NCBI GenBank assembly: GCA_000996695.1
Contig: LCAT01000002.1
Coordinates: 1 to 64,000 of the forward strand
Direction: 5' to 3'
Source: a candidate division TM6 bacterium GW2011_GWE2_41_16
Lineage (GTDB): Bacteria; Babelota; Babeliae; Babelales; Babelaceae
DNA: 64,000 bases
The notes beneath the pieces were generated by a model. The model saw only the letters and a program-made list of their open reading frames with translations. It had not been told where the DNA came from and made no database searches. Positions 60,636 to 64,000 of this stretch are shown here, piece by piece; position 1 is the stretch's first letter, and the number at the start of each line of letters is the position of its first letter. Made by a program: the position numbers and the translations under genes.

Positions 60636-61056
60636 TCTCACCAGTTTGATCAACGGTGAGCACATCCGCCACACCATCACCATCAATATCTGCTGCAGCG
60701 CCAACAACAAACGTACCACCTGATGCACTTGTTCCCGCAAGCGCTGAAGAAGGAGCTTTAAGCGAGCCCTCAAAAGCTGAGTCGCCTCCACCGTTTGCAA
60801 AGCCATAGGTGTATAGATGTTTACCGGGCATATCAAAGCCAAGTCCACCTTCACCAGAAAGCTTATCGGTATACTCGCCATGCTCGGCAAAGTATGCCTG
60901 CTCAGCGATGTACAGCGCATGCAAGTGAGCGTACGCCTCAGCACGTTTTGAACGCGCCAAAAAATTTTTGTACGTGGGCACCGCCATAACCGCAAGCACC
61001 GCAATAATGGCAATAACAATCATCAACTCAAGTAAACTGAACCCATAGCGCTTCAT
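60601..61056 (-). CDS. Type IV pilin or pseudopilin
   Basis: A 151-residue prepilin with the class III signal MKRYG and then FSLLELMIVIAIIAVLAVMA; cleavage would be after Gly5, with Glu at mature position 5 as required. A KNFLARSKRAEAYAHLHALY helix and a Gly/Ala/Ser-rich head domain follow. Near the end, ADIDGDGVADVL is a DxDxDG calcium-binding loop, as in some pseudopilins of type II secretion. The 3' end overlaps pilD by 35 bases on the opposite strand. It could be the main pilin or a GspG-like pseudopilin. Confidence 0.9.
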   Translation of the reverse strand: MKRYGFSLLELMIVIAIIAVLAVMAVPTYKNFLARSKRAEAYAHLHALYIAEQAYFAEHGEYTDKLSGEGGLGFDMPGKHLYTYGFANGGGDSAFEGSLKAPSSALAGTSASGGTFVVGAAADIDGDGVADVLTVDQTGEIKIAVDDTKNA

Positions 61057-61191
61057 ACAATCTAACCTCGATTAAAATTTTATAGATCAAGGTGGCGGTT
61101 ACCACAGTTCTGATGGTATCGCGATAAAAAGATTGCATACAAGGGTTCGGGTAAAACATATGTGTATAGTCAAAATTTAATTATTTCTGTT

Positions 61192-61219
61192 TGACAATTT
61201 TATTTATTAAGATAACCTA
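61192..61219 (+). promoter_or_regulatory. Sigma70-like promoter of the RING-ankyrin gene
   Basis: TTGACA (61192-61197), 16-base spacer and TAACCT (61214-61219), 45 bases before the ATG. Confidence 0.5.
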
Positions 61220-61264
61220 AAACATAGTGATCAAAAACTAAACAAATAATTAAAGGAACCATGT

Positions 61265-62245
61265 ATGAAACGTTTACTTTTTTCTGCCCTTGCACTCACA
61301 CTTGCACTAACCCCGAATATATACGGCATGGAGCAAATACTAATGGGCATAGCAGCAATATCCATAACGCAGCAAGAACAAACAACAACAGAATGTTCTA
61401 TTTGCTTGAAAAATTTTACCACAGCAAACAAACCGGTTGTCTGTGCTTGTGAAAGCAACATGCATGTTTTTCACGAGCCCTGTATTAAAAGCTGGGTCTC
61501 ACATAATCAATCATGTCCAAATTGTCGTCAAAAAATTGATGCAATGCATATTTACCGCGACTCACATGAGCTTGGTTTTTTACTTTTAAAATATGTTCGA
61601 AATTTTGCCGATATGAAATCCGCTCTACAAATTTTAGAATATCCAGATTTGGACATAGACGTAAATATTGAAGATGAATCAGGCCTCTGCCCTCTTGAGC
61701 TCGCAATATACAAATTAGAACAAAATTCAAATTATGCCTTGTTAATTGAAGCGCTCCTCAAACATCCCCTAATCAATCCAATGCATGTTTCGTCTAAACT
61801 GTCTGGAGCGATTTCTGCCTTCAATATAGCAACCTACTCAGAAAAAGCTTCCTCTGTTATCCCATTATTCCTTGCTCATCCCAAAATAGCCACAAATACA
61901 CGAGAAGGAGCATCTCTTTTTACTCCGCTTATGCAGGCAGCCTTTTTCGGCCGAAAAGATACTGTAAAAATCCTTCTTTCAGATACAAGAGTAAACCCCA
62001 CCTTACAAAATCTTTATGGTGAAACGGCTTTGAATTGTGCGCAAAGAGGTAAAAATTATCTACTGCGTGGTTGCTCATTATATTGGCCCGCTGATCCTGA
62101 AAAAATTCAAAATTTCGACAACACCATTTACATGCTTGCCGTAGCAGAAAAAAAATGGAATGCCACACATTCTGCTACTTCCACTGCCCCAACAACAACT
62201 ACCATTCAAGCAACTACAACAACCTCAAACCCTTCTACAAAGTAA
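61265..62245 (+). CDS. Secreted RING-finger and ankyrin-repeat protein
   Basis: RING proteins are E3 ubiquitin ligases in eukaryotes. The 326-residue product has a signal peptide (1-21, LTPNIYGME), a RING-H2 pattern (C44, C47, C60 or C62, H67, H70, C73, C84, C87 in CSICLKN … CACESNMHVFHEPC … CPNC), and then four to five ankyrin-like repeats (ESGLCPLELAIYKLE, FTPLMQAAFFGRKDTVKILL, YGETALNCAQRG). The tail is Thr-rich. The ATG has GGAACC before it, a modest ribosome site. A strong terminator follows. With the USP-type peptidase at 56261 it suggests that both adding and removing host ubiquitin are targeted; direct activity is unproven. Confidence 0.87.
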   Translation: MKRLLFSALALTLALTPNIYGMEQILMGIAAISITQQEQTTTECSICLKNFTTANKPVVCACESNMHVFHEPCIKSWVSHNQSCPNCRQKIDAMHIYRDSHELGFLLLKYVRNFADMKSALQILEYPDLDIDVNIEDESGLCPLELAIYKLEQNSNYALLIEALLKHPLINPMHVSSKLSGAISAFNIATYSEKASSVIPLFLAHPKIATNTREGASLFTPLMQAAFFGRKDTVKILLSDTRVNPTLQNLYGETALNCAQRGKNYLLRGCSLYWPADPEKIQNFDNTIYMLAVAEKKWNATHSATSTAPTTTTIQATTTTSNPSTK

Positions 62246-62262
62246 CAAACAGTTTTAAGCAC

Positions 62263-62315
62263 AAAAAAATGCTGAGGTCAGTGATTAAAAACATCACTGG
62301 CCTCAGCATTTTTTT
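62263..62315 (+). terminator. Strong intrinsic terminator
   Basis: Twenty-three-base arms (62263-62285 and 62293-62315) with A- and T-runs and one G-T pair, loop TAAAAAC, 18 bases after the RING-ankyrin gene. Confidence 0.9.
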
Positions 62316-62385
62316 GGGTCAAACAGCTCATCAGCAAAACTGTGATATACTTATCATGATGATATAACAGCCAATTGATATAGGG

Positions 62386-63336
62386 ATGCGTATGCATATA
62401 AAAAACGTTCTACCGATCGTTCTTGTCGCATGTATTTTTGCTAGTTTTTCAGCGGTTATAACCAAACCAGTTGCCCAAAATTCTCAATTAAAAATCACAA
62501 CCTCCGATCAAAAACCTCAGCAACCATTACTCGATTTACTTGGTATCTGCGCGATTACACATGATGGATCATTAAAAAATATTGTCCAACAAACTCAACA
62601 GACATGGTTACGCAAGTCTGGCACCGAGCGTTGGCAAATGAATGCTTCTGAAAGACTACCAAGCACAATAGCATTACCCTATTTTGAAAAGCTCGGTATG
62701 GTACAAAAAATTGTACCGTCGCACAAAAATTATGATTACGCTTTAGTTCTTGGAGCAACAACTGGTACGGTACGTAATCGATTGGCATATCTGGCCAATC
62801 TTTGGCAACAAGGAATTCGTTTTACAACTCTTGTTTTATTGGGTTCTGAGCGACCGCTTGACACCACTACTGAACCAGAAGCGTCTCTTAACAATATTCC
62901 GCAGCGAGGATTGCCAACACGTACAAATTGGCAGGCACCAACAACACTTCCTCAAACTGAGAGCACTATGATGCGTATGATTTTTGAGCAAGTTGAAATA
63001 CCTGAAGACATGAGAGCATGCCAACTTGTTGTAGTTAACTCACCACAACAAATCACACCTGAAGGAAAAATAAAACGTGCAACAACCGCAGACACTTTGC
63101 GCGATTGGCTAAAAATGAATCCAGCACCAGGATTGTGTCTCTTCGTTTCAAATCAGCCATACGTGGCCTATCAACATGCCGTTGTAGAATCCATGCTACC
63201 CCAAAGTTTCATCGTTGATACAGTAGGTGAACGAATAGATAATGAAACAGCAAACAATATAAATATTTGTTTCGATTGTTTAGCTCGCTGGCTATATCAG
63301 GAGTACCATAACAGTAAAACAGGAGTCTCTGAATGA
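62386..63336 (+). CDS. Envelope protein of unknown function, DUF218-like at best
   Basis: The 316-residue product has an N-terminal hydrophobic segment (residues 7-28) and then a soluble domain. YDYALVLGATTGTVRNRLAYL, FTTLVLLGSERPL and a later ADTLRDWLKMNP loosely follow the pattern of the DUF218/SanA/ElyC family (VLGA … R … LLSG … T.. N), but key residues differ and I cannot confirm it. The start at 62386 has GGGATGCGT before it; an ATG two codons on is possible. It is followed, with an ATGA overlap, by a possible 38-codon gene. Confidence 0.65.
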   Translation: MRMHIKNVLPIVLVACIFASFSAVITKPVAQNSQLKITTSDQKPQQPLLDLLGICAITHDGSLKNIVQQTQQTWLRKSGTERWQMNASERLPSTIALPYFEKLGMVQKIVPSHKNYDYALVLGATTGTVRNRLAYLANLWQQGIRFTTLVLLGSERPLDTTTEPEASLNNIPQRGLPTRTNWQAPTTLPQTESTMMRMIFEQVEIPEDMRACQLVVVNSPQQITPEGKIKRATTADTLRDWLKMNPAPGLCLFVSNQPYVAYQHAVVESMLPQSFIVDTVGERIDNETANNINICFDCLARWLYQEYHNSKTGVSE

Positions 63337-63449
63337 AAAGGCAAAACAAACGCTTAAATACCGTTTACCCTGCCACAACATTTATACCTCTTTGCCAAAT
63401 ACATTCGGAGTTAATGACGCGAGTGGTAAAGAGAGAACCACTAAAATAA
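63333..63449 (+). CDS. Possible small protein (38 codons), coupled to upstream gene
   Basis: An ATG overlaps the TGA of the upstream gene (ATGA) and has AGGAG seven bases before it. It encodes MKRQNKRLNTVYPATTFIPL followed by CQIHSELMTRVVKREPLK and TAA. The good ribosome site argues for translation. The peptide is basic and matches nothing I know; it may be the remnant of a longer gene. Confidence 0.4.
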   Translation: MKRQNKRLNTVYPATTFIPLCQIHSELMTRVVKREPLK

Positions 63450-63482
63450 ATTTTTTTTGAATAACTCACCCAAAATACCAAA

Positions 63483-64000
63483 TCACTCATTGGCGAACAG
63501 ATTTGACTGTGCATGTTGTTTTTTGCTGACTGACCTTATAACGAGGGCCGCATCATATGAGGACATAACACTCGTGTTTATAACACAGTCATAATGTAGC
63601 CGTGGTTTTAAGTAAATATTTTTTTGATCAAAAATGTGTATTTGACTAATAATGTATTGAAAAAGTTCTTTATCCATGGGCATTTGGGGAAGACATTCAG
63701 CATCAACATCTTTGCTTACAATAAGATCATGAAGACTTTGCAATGAAAAAGTTTCCACTGTTGCATCATCTTTTTGGGGTATTGAAAAATAGTAAGAAAA
63801 GTAACGGCAGATAACCTGATTTGCATAGCGATATTCAGAAGAATCAACTGAATTTAAAATTTTATTTCTTTGATAGACGCGTCCAATCGTGTCTTTAAAT
63901 GATGTGTGAACTAAAACAAAAATTACATCTTCATTTTTTAAAGACTCCTTGAGTAAGTCTAATGTACATTTTTTGAAAACTGGAATATCCACAACAATTT
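63483..64000 (-). CDS. C-terminal part of an unknown protein, 5' end beyond the window
   Basis: The frame is open to the right edge, reading IVVDIPVFKKCTLDLLKESL and later VLVHTSFKDTIGRVYQRNKI. A GTG near 63992 is probably internal because coding continues upstream. The 'VVDIP … LVHTSFKD … R..QRN' pattern resembles the C-terminal half of a P-loop kinase, with IVVDxP as Walker B strand and arginines in a lid, but the P-loop itself would lie outside the window. Family unknown. Confidence 0.6.
   Translation of the reverse strand, partial: IVVDIPVFKKCTLDLLKESLKNEDVIFVLVHTSFKDTIGRVYQRNKILNSVDSSEYRYANQVICRYFSYYFSIPQKDDATVETFSLQSLHDLIVSKDVDAECLPQMPMDKELFQYIISQIHIFDQKNIYLKPRLHYDCVINTSVMSSYDAALVIRSVSKKQHAQSNLFANE

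Overview
The window reads as a low-GC, host-dependent bacterial chromosome, most likely Candidatus Dependentiae (TM6) or a close relative. This is inferred from three things. Many small secreted proteins have signal peptides ending just before 'ME' (…TAME, …YGME, …CGME). Secreted eukaryote-like proteins occur (USP-type deubiquitinase, RING-ankyrin protein, J-domain protein, Fic protein, proline-rich repeat protein). Cysteine-rich outer-membrane proteins sit beside ordinary Gram-negative housekeeping genes. No rRNA operon or CRISPR array is present; RNA genes are tRNA-Leu(UAA), tRNA-Cys(GCA), tRNA-Ser(GGA), the 4.5S SRP RNA and the 5' tip of a group II intron at the left edge.

Layout. 1-2.4 kb: group II intron end abutting a terminator, then a secreted coiled-coil protein. 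2.4-8 kb (minus): FKBP isomerase, then an operon of a small membrane protein, PilB/GspE ATPase, SufC, SufB and SufS. 8.3-15.2 kb (minus): HU, two tRNAs, a rhodanese-like lipoprotein, two tandem signal peptidases I, an M23 peptidase, RlmN, and four small membrane proteins. 15.3-18.1 kb: topoisomerase I and a hibernation factor. 18.4-27.4 kb: secreted proteins, including a 1739-residue repeat protein and a J-domain gene broken by an IS630-type insertion sequence. 27.4-33.2 kb (minus): Der, DnaX, Fic, SRP RNA, tRNA-Ser and RpsB. 33.4-48 kb (minus): a cysteine-rich outer-membrane protein, a 1411-residue surface protein, PotABCD, a polytopic membrane protein and an Omp85/BamA-like protein. 48.5-51.6 kb: GltX, a small protein and an APC permease. 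52-56.1 kb: two paralogous cysteine-rich outer-membrane proteins with matching promoters. 56.2-58.8 kb: secreted USP-type peptidase and a secreted helical protein. 59.2-61.1 kb: RpsU, RbfA, prepilin peptidase and a convergent pilin. 61.2-64 kb: RING-ankyrin protein, an envelope protein and a truncated gene.

The genes suggest a cell that makes Fe-S clusters with a reduced SUF set, builds type IV pilus or type II secretion structures (PilB, PilD, pilin), imports polyamines and amino acids, and exports proteins aimed at a eukaryotic host. Two of these point at host ubiquitin chemistry: a deubiquitinase and a RING protein.

The least explained part is the non-coding DNA. Several dispersed repeat families recur: (A) an about 90-bp element present twice between genes and three times inside genes, always read in one frame, like Rickettsia palindromic elements; (B) an about 100-210 bp element starting TATGGC and ending GCTATA, once nested inside A; (C) a proline/glycine-coding palindrome found in genes and between genes, with one 45-bp identical pair; (D) mosaic intergenic modules of hairpins whose loops are conserved while the stem arms change in a complementary way.
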